17,503 nucleotides of DNA from Brevundimonas sp. UBA7635 (GTDB taxonomy: Bacteria > Pseudomonadota > Alphaproteobacteria > Caulobacterales > Caulobacteraceae): positions 1 to 17,503 of the forward strand of contig DLIT01000184.1 of the NCBI GenBank assembly GCA_002483865.1, written 5' to 3'. Of this stretch, positions 5,588 to 13,299 are shown piece by piece; the stretch's first letter is position 1; every line of letters starts with the position of its first letter. Both the position numbers and the translations under genes were made by a program. A model generated the notes under the pieces. The model was given only the letters and a program-made list of their open reading frames with translations, was not told the origin of the DNA and ran no database searches.

Positions 5588-7921
5588 ATGAAGACGCTCA
5601 CCCCCAGGGCCCCGGCCGCTCCTGCCTCCAGGACAACCGGCCGCAGGACCTCGCACCGGGCGGCGGCCATCAGTCTGTTGCCCCTGATCATGCTGGGCGG
5701 CTGCGCTGCTTTCCCGGCAATGCAGGTTGGCCCCTCCATGCCCGGCGAGCAACGACGTCTGGACCAGGAGGAATTTCATATCCCGTCGTCGACTGATGAT
5801 TCCATCAGCCGCTCGCCGCGCCGATCCATGACCAGCGAGACCATTCCTGGTGCCCCTCCCCCCGCTGCGGAGCGCCCTGCCGCGACAGCCGAGCAGATTG
5901 CGGCACTGGTTTCGGATGAGCTTGTCGATGCAAATCTGGCCCCGCAATCGATCCCTCAGTTTGTTGCGTCCATTTTTGGCGGCGTCCTGAACGTGCCTTT
6001 CACTATGGGGCCTGACGTCGCTGGCCGCAGCGAGCTGGTGGCGGGAGGGAGTGGCGGCTCTATCTCGAAACGCGCTCTGTTCGCCGTGGCACAGCAGGCG
6101 CTGCAGCAATACGGCATTGACGTCTATATCGATGGTAATGCCGTTACCGTTGGTGCCTCGCGTCAAGGCGGGCCAGCCCCGGAAATCGCCCGTGGCCGCA
6201 ATCCTTCGTCGGCGACTGGCCGCGTTGTCCACTTCTACGCCGTTCAGACCATTGAGGTGAACGCCCTGCAAAGCCTGCTGCAGGACCTCTATCCCAACCT
6301 GCGCGGAACACGGTTGACGCCCGATCCCAAGAACAATGCCCTGATCATTTCCGGCAGCGGGCGCGAAGTTTCACAGGTCGTGCGCGCCTTGCGAGACATC
6401 GATCAACCTCGGTTTGCCGGGGCGGAGGTGTTCCGTATCGAGCCAGCGTTCTGGGGCACCGAAGCCCTGGCGGCTGCACTGGAACAGGTGCTTATGGCCG
6501 AAGGCTATCTTATCTCGCGTCAGGCCATCGTCGGACGCTCTCTGGTCATGCTGTCGTTCCCTACGGCCAACCAGATTCTGGTGTTCGGACGAGATCCCGT
6601 GCTCATGGACCGCGTGCGACACTGGGCCAACACCCTGGACCAGCCTGCCTCGCTCGGTGACAAGGCCTCAACCTTTGTCTACCAGGTCCGGAACACTGAC
6701 GCCCAGTCGGTCGGCCAACTGGCCATGGGGCAAGGCGGGGGTACTGGTAGCAGCCAGCGCCCCTCTCCCACCGGAGTGCCCGGCACACCGCCAGCTTCAC
6801 AGTCTGATGGCGACTCCCTTTCTGCCCGAGGCAATGGCTCAAACATCCAGGGCGGCCAATTCATGGGCGGTCGCGTCCTGGTCGATACAGTCGGCAATCG
6901 CATCATTTTCACCGGGACTGCGGCTGATTTTGCTCACCTGCGCAGCCTCCTGACCACCTTGGATACCCCCGCTCCCCAGGTGGTAATCGAGGTGATGATC
7001 GCCGAGGTAACCCTGAACGACAACACCAGTCTCGGGGTACAGCTGTTCGGCTCGGAGGAGCGAGGAGACGGCCTGCTCAGCGGCAGCACCGAGGCCATTG
7101 AATTGCCAGGAGGCGGGCTTCTGGCAACCTTTACCGGAGCGGATTTCCGCGCCCGGTTGACAGCCGCAGCAGGCAATAGCCGCGTCAACATTCTGCAGCG
7201 GCCGCAATTGGTCGCCCGAAGCGGCGGCACCGCCCGTTTTCAGGTCGGGACCGACGTTCCGATCATCACGTCTCAGCGCGCGACCAATACCCAGACGGGC
7301 AGTGACGGCACCGACATCCTGCAGAGCGTCCAGTATCGTCAGACCGGCGTGATCCTGGACCTTCAACCGGTTGTCTATGGCGACCGCGTGGATATCACCA
7401 TCAGTCAGGAAATCTCGGAGGTCGGCAAGTCGAACAACCCGGCCATTGCCAGCCCGCCTATTCTCAACCGCAGTCTGACCACCCAGATCGCCTTGACCGA
7501 TGGCTGGACAGGCGTGCTTGGCGGGCTGATCAGCAACAACTACAGCAAGTCGAATTCGGGCGTACCCTTCCTCAAGGACATCCCGGTTGTAGGCTCGGCC
7601 TTCCAGAACAACACGGTCTCGGGCGCACGGACGGAACTGTTGATCCTGATCACGCCTCATGTCGTGAGAGGCGATGAGGATATGGCTGAACTGGCTGACC
7701 GCTATACAGGTGACATGAACGCAGCATTCCGGACGGGTCGCGGCTGGTCCTACACTCTCACTCCGTTCAACGTTGGCTTTGGGGTACGCGGCATCGGGCT
7801 GGACCTGCCCCGTCCGGGCCGGCCCTCCGATGCCAGGGCTCAGCGTGACGCCAGGCAAAACGCCGTCCCGGCCCCGATCACCGAGCCGGAGGATCCAACT
7901 GCCGCGTTTGAAACCGACTGA
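5588..7921 (+). CDS. gspD: Type II secretion outer-membrane secretin GspD (predicted lipoprotein)
   Basis: The 777-residue protein forms the outer-membrane channel of the T2SS. The N-terminus is a long basic region, a hydrophobic stretch and LGGC, a lipobox with Cys39 and Ala at +2, so a lipid-anchored secretin is predicted. After a linker come N0 (about 100-190), N1 (212-272), N2 (279-352) and N3 (362-462). N3 carries a Gly/Ser/Pro-rich insertion (380-428), common in GspD. The secretin core (about 463-695) includes NILQRPQLVARSGGTARF, VGTDVPIITSQ and the signature SGVPFLKDIPVVGSAFQ, then ELLILITPHVV. The C-terminal tail is about 80 residues. ATG 5588 is chosen over 5564 for AAGGA at 7 bases and because 5564 lies inside gspC. 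It ends directly against gspI (convergent, zero bases between). Confidence 0.96.
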   Translation: MKTLTPRAPAAPASRTTGRRTSHRAAAISLLPLIMLGGCAAFPAMQVGPSMPGEQRRLDQEEFHIPSSTDDSISRSPRRSMTSETIPGAPPPAAERPAATAEQIAALVSDELVDANLAPQSIPQFVASIFGGVLNVPFTMGPDVAGRSELVAGGSGGSISKRALFAVAQQALQQYGIDVYIDGNAVTVGASRQGGPAPEIARGRNPSSATGRVVHFYAVQTIEVNALQSLLQDLYPNLRGTRLTPDPKNNALIISGSGREVSQVVRALRDIDQPRFAGAEVFRIEPAFWGTEALAAALEQVLMAEGYLISRQAIVGRSLVMLSFPTANQILVFGRDPVLMDRVRHWANTLDQPASLGDKASTFVYQVRNTDAQSVGQLAMGQGGGTGSSQRPSPTGVPGTPPASQSDGDSLSARGNGSNIQGGQFMGGRVLVDTVGNRIIFTGTAADFAHLRSLLTTLDTPAPQVVIEVMIAEVTLNDNTSLGVQLFGSEERGDGLLSGSTEAIELPGGGLLATFTGADFRARLTAAAGNSRVNILQRPQLVARSGGTARFQVGTDVPIITSQRATNTQTGSDGTDILQSVQYRQTGVILDLQPVVYGDRVDITISQEISEVGKSNNPAIASPPILNRSLTTQIALTDGWTGVLGGLISNNYSKSNSGVPFLKDIPVVGSAFQNNTVSGARTELLILITPHVVRGDEDMAELADRYTGDMNAAFRTGRGWSYTLTPFNVGFGVRGIGLDLPRPGRPSDARAQRDARQNAVPAPITEPEDPTAAFETD

Positions 7922-7927
7922 TCAGTC
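7916..7927. other. Perfect palindrome holding both gspD and gspI stop codons
   Basis: GACTGATCAGTC is its own reverse complement. Its left half ends gspD (GAC TGA, 7916-7921) and its right half, on the other strand, ends gspI (GAC TGA, 7927-7922). The two genes thus end with the same two codons and abut with no gap. No U-run follows on either strand, so it does not look like an intrinsic terminator. Confidence 0.95.
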
Positions 7928-8359
7928 CGCGAATTCTGTCTCAAGCCTGCGCCAACCGATGCGTTCCAGCGTCAGCGGCGCTGGCGAGTTCGCGCCGGGT
8001 CTTTCTATCCCGACCGTGACCCGATAGAGGGTGATTTCAAAGCGTCCCTGGCCCCACATATAGCCGACATTGATCCGGGGTTCGGTCAAGGCTTCGGAAG
8101 TCCAGAAGACGGTGTCGCCTTCGGGAATCTCGATCCGTCCTTCAGGCCGATCGGTAAAGTTGAAGTTCTTGATCAGCGCGAGAGCGTTTTCCTGAGCCGC
8201 CACCTGCTCGATCGCACGATTGGCTCGATCCTGCCCACGCGCCATCTGCACCTGCAACTCGAAAATGGCCATCAGGGTGATGGAGGCAATCGCCAGTGCC
8301 ACGAGGGCTTCAATGAGACTGAAGCCGCCGCGCCGCCGGCGAACGCCCAGCGGTCTCAT
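7922..8359 (-). CDS. gspI: Type II secretion minor pseudopilin GspI
   Basis: The 145-residue protein carries a basic leader (MRPLGVRRRRGG) cut after G12, then FSLIEALVALAIASITLMAIF with Glu at +5 (E17). The segment RAIEQVAAQENALALIKNF just after the helix, and a beta-rich end including GRFEITLYRVTVGIE, fit GspI in length and pattern. In the family it nucleates the GspI-J-K tip complex. The ATG at 8359 shares its A with the gspF stop (TGATG), indicating coupled translation as third gene of the gspE-F-I module. Its stop abuts that of gspD. Finding I here and J, K, H in other modules means the tip proteins come from three separate transcription units. Confidence 0.9.
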   Translation of the reverse strand: MRPLGVRRRRGGFSLIEALVALAIASITLMAIFELQVQMARGQDRANRAIEQVAAQENALALIKNFNFTDRPEGRIEIPEGDTVFWTSEALTEPRINVGYMWGQGRFEITLYRVTVGIERPGANSPAPLTLERIGWRRLETEFAD

Positions 8360-9567
8360 CAGATCACGCCCTCATAGACGCTGGACAAGGCAAGAACGAG
8401 CGACAGGGCCACGAAGCCTACAACCAGCGACACCACGCCGATGGCCATAGGCTCAAGCAGAGCCGTCATTCGCTTCATCCGATCGCGCAGCCGGGCTTCG
8501 TAGTTATCAGCCATGAAGCCGAACATGGCCCCGATGGCACCCGACTTCTGGCCTGCGCGCAGCAGGCTGAGATCCATGGCCTCCAGACTGGTATGGGCGC
8601 CAAGGGAGGCATCAAGCGTCAATCCCGCCTTGAGATCACTGTCCAGCAGGTTCAAGCCGTGGCGAAAGGGGCCAATGGGCACGGCCGCGCGCGACAGGGC
8701 CACCGCCGATAGCATGGGCACGCCGTTGTTAAGGGCAAAGGCTGTCAGACGCGCCCAGGAGGCGATCTCACGTGCCTGGATCACGGCCCCGATGACCGGC
8801 AGACCATGAGCCAGTCCATAGGCCCTTTCCTTGATCGCCGCATTGGTCACGATCAGGACGATCAGCCCCGCCAGCAGGGCCATGGCTCCCAGAACCACGG
8901 GAAGGTTGGCATTGGCAAACTCGCCCGCTGACAATACCCACCGGGACATGGCGGGAACATTGGTCCGATCTTCACCCACCATATTGGCAAAGCGCGGCAC
9001 GACCTGGGTGAAGATAAAGCCCACGGCTGCGAACCCCGCGCAGCTGAGGAAGGCTGGATAGGTCATGGCATTGGCAAAGTCCCGCTGCAGGCGGTCTTCA
9101 TAGGCCATCTGCTCGGCCGCTTCCTTCAGGACATCGGCGATGCGGCCCGATGCCTCGCCCACCCGCGCCATTGCATAAACGTAGTCAGGAAAGCCAGGAA
9201 CATGGTCTTCCAACGCCTGGCCAAGCGAATCACCGCGACGCAAGGCGGCGATCGCGGCCTGGAACTGGCGCTTGCCCTTTCGGGCCTGCATCCCGTGCGC
9301 CACGGTGTCGAGTGCCTCCAGCAGGGACACTCCCGCTTCAAGCATCAGGGCCATCTGGCGCAGGACCAGAACCCGCTCTGCCGGGCGCAGACCCCTTTCC
9401 CGCCCCTCGGCCCTGGGTGCCGCGGCTGGCCTGATCTTCATCACGGTCAGCCCATCCGCCGACAGGCGGCGAAGCGCCGAAGCCTCGTCCGCGGCGCTGA
9501 TCAGACCCTTGCTTATGCGGCCATCGCGACCGGCCGCTTCATATTGAAAGGACAGGGCCTCGCTCAT
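8359..9567 (-). CDS. gspF: Type II secretion inner-membrane platform protein GspF
   Basis: The 402-residue length and layout are standard for GspF/PilC. There are two repeated cytoplasmic four-helix domains (about 62-170 and 265-370), each followed by a membrane helix. Predicted membrane helices are about 172-190, 223-241 and 372-396. Family motifs seen include FQYEAAGRDGRISKG at the start, LVLRQMALMLEAGVSLLEAL, YVYAMARVGEASGRI and AMTYPAFL, with the second-half counterpart AFALNNGVPMLSAV. In the family GspF sits at the centre of the platform and works with GspE to move pseudopilin subunits. It overlaps gspE by 4 bases (ATGA) and gspI by 1 base (TGATG). Confidence 0.97.
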   Translation of the reverse strand: MSEALSFQYEAAGRDGRISKGLISAADEASALRRLSADGLTVMKIRPAAAPRAEGRERGLRPAERVLVLRQMALMLEAGVSLLEALDTVAHGMQARKGKRQFQAAIAALRRGDSLGQALEDHVPGFPDYVYAMARVGEASGRIADVLKEAAEQMAYEDRLQRDFANAMTYPAFLSCAGFAAVGFIFTQVVPRFANMVGEDRTNVPAMSRWVLSAGEFANANLPVVLGAMALLAGLIVLIVTNAAIKERAYGLAHGLPVIGAVIQAREIASWARLTAFALNNGVPMLSAVALSRAAVPIGPFRHGLNLLDSDLKAGLTLDASLGAHTSLEAMDLSLLRAGQKSGAIGAMFGFMADNYEARLRDRMKRMTALLEPMAIGVVSLVVGFVALSLVLALSSVYEGVI

Positions 9568-11330
9568 TCCTGAACGGCCCCGGCAATACGATAGACCTCG
9601 CTAAGGGCCGTCTGGCCACGTCGGGCTTTCAGATGGGCGTCATCGCCAAAGCTGAGGAAGCCATCCTGGCGAGCCAGTGCCGTCAGCTGGTCCTCGTCCG
9701 AGGCGGCGCGCAGGCCCGCAATCAGGTTGGGGGACATGGGGGCCAGTTCATAGACACCAACCCGGCCGCGGAACCCGCTATGACCACATTTGGGGCAGCC
9801 CACAGGCTCACGCCAGGCCGAAGGCTCCTGATCGGTCTCATCGCGCAGGTGGGGTGGTATAGCCTGTTCGTGGACGGCGCATTCCGAGGGCGTGGAGGGC
9901 CGGGCGCAGTCACACAGGCGGCGCAGCAGGCGCTGGCCCGCGACGCCACGCAGCACATCGGCCAGCAGATAGTCCTCGATGCCCAGGTCCAGCAGACGCG
10001 GAATGGCGGCCAGGGCCGTATTGGTGTGGACGGTCGAAATGACCATGTGGCCGGTCAGGGCCGCCTGGACGGCGATCCGCGCCGTCTCAGGATCGCGAAT
10101 TTCGCCAATCATGATGACGTCCGGGTCCTGGCGCAGGATGGAGCGCAGGCCAGCGGCGAAGGTCAGGCCGATCTCGGAGCGGACCCGCACCTGGATGACG
10201 CCGGGCAGGTCCAGTTCGACCGGATCCTCGACGGTGATGATCTTGCGCTCGCCGTCATTCAGGTGTGTCAGCAGGCGATAGATGGTGGTTGTCTTGCCCG
10301 AGCCGGTCGGGCCGGTGATCAGGAAGACCCCGTTGGGGTGCTCGGCCAGGCGCAGGAAGCCTTCTTCCTGACGCGGACTGACCCCCAGTTCGGACAGCAG
10401 GGGCAGACGGCTGGTCTTGCCCAGAAGGCGTAGGACGATGGATTCGCCCCACGAACAGGGCAGGCTGGAGACGCGCAAGTCGATTTCCTGGCCCGAGACG
10501 CGAATCGACTGGCGGCCATCCTGCGGCAGACGACGCTCGCCGATGTCCATGCCGCTCAGCAGCTTGATGCGCGAGCAGACGGCGTCGAAGTTGGCGCGCG
10601 GCGCGCTGCGGGCGGTGGTCAGGACACCGTCAATGCGCATCCGCACCAGAAAACGGTCCTCATAGGGCTCGACATGGACGTCCGAGGCGCGGCGGGTCAG
10701 GGCCTCGGCAAAGATGGCGTTGACGAAGTCAATCGTCGGGGCTTCCTGGGCCAGTTCGCGCAGACGTGCAGCGTCATTGCCGCCAGCGGTCGAGGCGAGC
10801 TCCAGACTGGGGCCCTGCCCCCGGATAAGGTCCTCGATGAGGGCCTCGAGCAGCGAGCGCGAGGCCAGATGGAAATGTACCGGAGTCGAAATGGCCTGAC
10901 GCAGGCGCTCTGCCAGTGCCGGGTCGAGCGGCTGGATGGCCGCGCAATAGATCTGCGACGAGCCGGTGTCGGGATCGGTTATGCGCCAGGCCAGGGCTTC
11001 GCGGTCCGCCCACCAGGCCATGGGCGAGCCAATCTCATCGAGAAAGGCAGAGATGAGTTCGGGGGCCGGCGCATCTTCGGGCAGCAGAATTGGCAGGCCC
11101 AATTGTTCGGACAGGACTTCGAGCAGCTGGGTCTCGGACAGAGCTCCCAGCCGCACGAGATTGAGGCCGATCAAGGCGCCATTCTGAGCCTGAAGCGCCA
11201 GGGCGTTAGAAACATCCTCGGACCTGACCAGCCCGCGTTCGACCAGGACATCGCCCAGGCGTCGGTAGGGTGCAGGCTGGACGGGGCCGTCGCGGGAAAT
11301 ATCAGGGTTCATGGACAGGGCGCTCTGCAT
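9564..11330 (-). CDS. gspE: Type II secretion ATPase GspE
   Basis: The 588-residue protein is the cytoplasmic hexameric ATPase that drives the T2SS. The N-terminal MshEN-type region (about 24-165) carries LGDVLVERGLVR and LGALSETQLLEVLSEQLGLP. The N2 domain starts at APTIDFVNAIFAEALTRRASDVHVEP. The core has Walker A GPTGSGKTTT (340-349), an Asp box (VEDPVEL, 367-373), Walker B PDVIMIGE with E410, and the His box around H435 (STVHTN). Four cysteines (473, 475, 512, 515) form the zinc-binding motif of GspE, here CxC plus CxxC instead of two CxxC pairs. ATG 11330 is taken; ATG 11312 is also in frame and neither has a clear Shine-Dalgarno. TTGTCA 17 to 18 bases before GTTATG, overlapping the first ATG, is a weak promoter candidate. 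First gene of the E-F-I module. Confidence 0.97.
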   Translation of the reverse strand: MQSALSMNPDISRDGPVQPAPYRRLGDVLVERGLVRSEDVSNALALQAQNGALIGLNLVRLGALSETQLLEVLSEQLGLPILLPEDAPAPELISAFLDEIGSPMAWWADREALAWRITDPDTGSSQIYCAAIQPLDPALAERLRQAISTPVHFHLASRSLLEALIEDLIRGQGPSLELASTAGGNDAARLRELAQEAPTIDFVNAIFAEALTRRASDVHVEPYEDRFLVRMRIDGVLTTARSAPRANFDAVCSRIKLLSGMDIGERRLPQDGRQSIRVSGQEIDLRVSSLPCSWGESIVLRLLGKTSRLPLLSELGVSPRQEEGFLRLAEHPNGVFLITGPTGSGKTTTIYRLLTHLNDGERKIITVEDPVELDLPGVIQVRVRSEIGLTFAAGLRSILRQDPDVIMIGEIRDPETARIAVQAALTGHMVISTVHTNTALAAIPRLLDLGIEDYLLADVLRGVAGQRLLRRLCDCARPSTPSECAVHEQAIPPHLRDETDQEPSAWREPVGCPKCGHSGFRGRVGVYELAPMSPNLIAGLRAASDEDQLTALARQDGFLSFGDDAHLKARRGQTALSEVYRIAGAVQE

Positions 11331-11414
11331 AACAACAAAGCTCTAGAGGCTGACAAGCGGGGCGTCCACAGCCGTTGCCCGCCACCCGGCACCCACCACC
11401 AAACAGGACCGGTC

Positions 11415-11445
11415 AAAAGAAAAGGGAGGGCCGAAGCCCTCCCTT
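11415..11445 (-). terminator. Strong intrinsic terminator of the 470-residue secreted-protein gene
   Basis: On the minus strand GGGAGGGC and GCCCTCCC (11443-11424) form a perfect 8-base-pair stem around a UUCG tetraloop closed by C-G, extended by two A-U pairs. TTTTCTTTT (11423-11415) follows. It begins about 30 bases after the stop codon at 11477. It separates the secreted-protein gene from gspE, which lies in the same direction downstream. Confidence 0.93.
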
Positions 11446-11476
11446 CCCCGTTCAGGTGTAAACCTGACCAGATCGA

Positions 11477-12889
11477 TTAGTCGACCAGGGTTTGCGAGCT
11501 GCGGCCCAGCGAGTTCTCGTAGATCTGGCCGGTGGACTGCGTGGTGCGGACCTTGGCCGAGACATCAGCGTCATCGCTGTGGATGGTGACCAGCAGGTCG
11601 CCATTGGCAGCATTGGTGCCGAAGGCATTCTTCAGAACCGTGCCGGTCACCGAGACGAACTTGCCACCTTCGATCTCTTCGATCGTGTAGGTGCCGGTCG
11701 GGGCGGCCGAACCGTTGTTGGCCTTCAGGCTGATGACAACCGGACCCAGGGTGGTCGAGCCGTTGTTGGCCAGACGCAGGGTCGAGTTCGCCGTGCCGTT
11801 GTTCAGAGCGAACCACGGAGCGATGAAGTTGGTGCCGGCCAGCTCGATGTTGGCCAGGGCGATGTCATAGGTCGGCAGGTTTTGGAAACCGGTTTCCGGT
11901 TTGAACTCAACCTGGACGCGGTAGGTACCAGCCTCGATCGGCGTGGTGCCATCCGCTTGCAGGTCCAGACGACCAGAGGTCAGCAGAGCCAGTTCGGTGG
12001 CACCTTCCAGCTCGATTTCGCCGTCAGCGTCCACCACAATGTTGCCGAACTCAGCGTCAAAGGCCTGAACCTGCTTACCGGTCACCGTGACGGTGGCCGT
12101 GTCGATCATGGCGTCCAGCGACAGCGCGCCAGCCTGGAGGTTAGAAAAGACGCCGGTAGCCAGGGTCAGGTTCAGAGCTTCCGAGAAGACGTTGGTCGGG
12201 GTGGCGTAGAAGGCGGCACCCGGAACGCCTTTCACTTCGAAGTTGACGAAGGACGGCAGGGCGGCAACGGCCGTACCGGCTTGAGCCGTCGGAGCGACGA
12301 AGGCCGACTTGAAGGTCACCAGCTTTTGAGCCGAGGTCGTGTCCAGCGTGGTTTCGGTAGCACCGACAACCATGCGGACCGAGCTGGCGATGGAGACGTC
12401 GCCCGTACCCAGAACGTCCAGATCGATGTTGTCCAGCGTGAAGGACTCGATTTCAGTCGCCGTCGCCAGGTTGTAGGAGACGATGAAGGTCGCGGTCTTG
12501 CCGCCGTTCGACAGAGAAGCGGCACCCGAGCTGATGGGAACCAGCGTAGCAGTGTCGTCATAAGCTTCCAGATCGGCGAAGTTGATCGAGCCGAACTGCG
12601 CATTGCCGGTCAGGTCGTAGCTGACGATCAGGGTCAGGCTCGAACCGCCGCCCAGCGACACATTGCTGGTGAGCTCGGTCGTGACCGAGGTCGTGGCAGC
12701 GTCAACCGACAGACCGCCCGACGGGAAGACAACTTCCGAGGCCACAGCATAAGGCGTGACGGTACCGTCGGCAGCGACCGCCAGGGGCTGGTTCGAGATG
12801 GATGCCGAGGTGATTTGGCCGGCAGCAGCCGAACCAGCGAATGCCAGTACGCCGAGCGCAGCAGCAGAGAGAAGAAGGTTCTTAGTCAT
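11477..12889 (-). CDS. Abundant secreted or surface protein of unknown family, candidate T2SS cargo
   Basis: I do not recognise this 470-residue protein. It has a classic Sec signal peptide: MTK, a hydrophobic core and an AxA site, cut near residue 23. The mature part has no cysteine, one tryptophan and alternating hydrophobic/polar stretches that suggest beta-sandwich domains. It is strongly acidic, about 45 Asp+Glu against about 17 Lys+Arg by my count. There is no membrane anchor, lipobox, RTX repeat, SLH domain or recognisable active site. Third bases are almost always C or G and rare codons are nearly absent, so the opposite strand is open for 479 codons. With the strong terminator this suggests high expression. 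No strong Shine-Dalgarno precedes the ATG. It lies next to gspE and near O-antigen-type genes, which suggests T2SS cargo, perhaps a surface-layer subunit. That role is inference. Confidence 0.85.
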   Translation of the reverse strand: MTKNLLLSAAALGVLAFAGSAAAGQITSASISNQPLAVAADGTVTPYAVASEVVFPSGGLSVDAATTSVTTELTSNVSLGGGSSLTLIVSYDLTGNAQFGSINFADLEAYDDTATLVPISSGAASLSNGGKTATFIVSYNLATATEIESFTLDNIDLDVLGTGDVSIASSVRMVVGATETTLDTTSAQKLVTFKSAFVAPTAQAGTAVAALPSFVNFEVKGVPGAAFYATPTNVFSEALNLTLATGVFSNLQAGALSLDAMIDTATVTVTGKQVQAFDAEFGNIVVDADGEIELEGATELALLTSGRLDLQADGTTPIEAGTYRVQVEFKPETGFQNLPTYDIALANIELAGTNFIAPWFALNNGTANSTLRLANNGSTTLGPVVISLKANNGSAAPTGTYTIEEIEGGKFVSVTGTVLKNAFGTNAANGDLLVTIHSDDADVSAKVRTTQSTGQIYENSLGRSSQTLVD

Positions 12890-13001
12890 TTAGGACTGGT
12901 TCCCCAAGAGAAGAGCGTGATGTGGACGTAGCCAACGAACGAACGCCTTTCGGCCACAATTCCAACCCCACTGAGGCGGCACTGCGTCCACGGCATCTGA
13001 G

Positions 13002-13030
13002 CTTCTATCTCGACGATATTTGCCAGTCAA
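13002..13030 (-). promoter_or_regulatory. Candidate promoter of the secreted-protein gene
   Basis: TTGACT (13030-13025) is followed after 17 bases by TAGAAG (13007-13002) on the minus strand. The -35 matches consensus at 5 of 6 positions; the -10 is weaker. The expected start near 12995 would give a leader of about 105 bases before the ATG at 12889. Copies of TCGACGATAT lie on both sides of the -35 element. Confidence 0.35.
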
Positions 13031-13048
13031 GAGTGATATCGACGATAT
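13010..13048. repeat. Direct repeat TCGACGATAT flanking the -35 element
   Basis: TCGACGATAT occurs at 13010-13019 and 13039-13048, start to start 29 bases, close to three helical turns, so both copies face the same side of the DNA. The second copy overlaps the inverted repeat 13042-13055. The arrangement is what a regulator binding two operator sites would need, but no regulator is identified. Confidence 0.5.
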
Positions 13049-13082
13049 AAATCGTATAATATTCGTTGCGAAACTGCGCTCT

Positions 13083-13180
13083 ATATTGTGAAGCTTAAAA
13101 GTTGATTTCATTGATATCATAATGAAAATGGTATAACAATGATTACCTTTGGCCAATTTGGCCATATTGTCTAAGCTTAA
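13083..13180. repeat. Near-perfect 16-17-base direct repeat in the AT-rich region
   Basis: ATATTGTGAAGCTTAA (13083-13098) and ATATTGTCTAAGCTTAA (13164-13180) differ by one substitution and one inserted base. They lie 81 bases apart, start to start. Between them is another short tandem word, TTTGGCCA (13148-13155, 13157-13164). The function is unknown; operator sites or traces of a past duplication are possible. Confidence 0.55.
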
Positions 13181-13299
13181 CCTTATACATTAGCCTTGAG
13201 TGGTGGTTTTTCGGTCTGGTTTCTGTGTCGGCTCTTGTTTTCCATAGCCGCCTGGTTCAAGGGCCAAGGCTCGATCAACCGAGCAATCACGATTTCCCG

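Larger units (their letters stand above)
12890..13299. promoter_or_regulatory. AT-rich intergenic region between divergent genes
   Basis: About 410 bases separate the secreted-protein gene (minus) from the phosphatase-superfamily gene (plus). The part from about 13010 to 13200 is far richer in A and T than the rest of the window. It holds a candidate minus-strand promoter (13002-13030), a repeated TCGACGATAT (13010, 13039), and the inverted repeat ACGAT-ATAA-ATCGT (13042-13055). It also holds a near-perfect repeat (13083-13098 and 13164-13180) and the tandem TTTGGCCA words at 13148-13164. No convincing plus-strand promoter, tRNA or coding sequence was seen. The GTG-started open frame from 13225 is probably not translated before 13300. 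Confidence 0.6.

Noticed and set aside
4594..5739. 381-codon open frame on the minus strand across gspM, gspC and the gspD start
   Set aside because: It is antisense to three supported genes. The product is full of Gly and Arg runs from the polyproline codons and is unlike any protein family I know.
6839..7858. 339-codon open frame on the minus strand inside gspD
   Set aside because: The secretin frame on the plus strand carries all conserved motifs; the antisense frame shows none.
9633..10433. 266-codon open frame on the plus strand inside gspE
   Set aside because: It is antisense to the GspE catalytic core, which is complete with Walker motifs and zinc cysteines.
11492..12931. 479-codon open frame on the plus strand
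   Set aside because: It is antisense to the signal-peptide-bearing 470-residue protein. Its product is low-complexity, rich in Gly, Arg, Gln and Asp, with no recognisable domain, and is explained by codon bias.
13083..13195. CtrA-type TTAA-N7-TTAA sites near the secreted-protein gene
   Set aside because: Half-sites occur (TTAA at 13095 and 13177), but neither has a proper partner at 7-base spacing.
13225..13299. GTG-started extension of the phosphatase-superfamily gene
   Set aside because: The 25 extra residues do not resemble the start of this fold, and ATG 13300 directly precedes its first strand.
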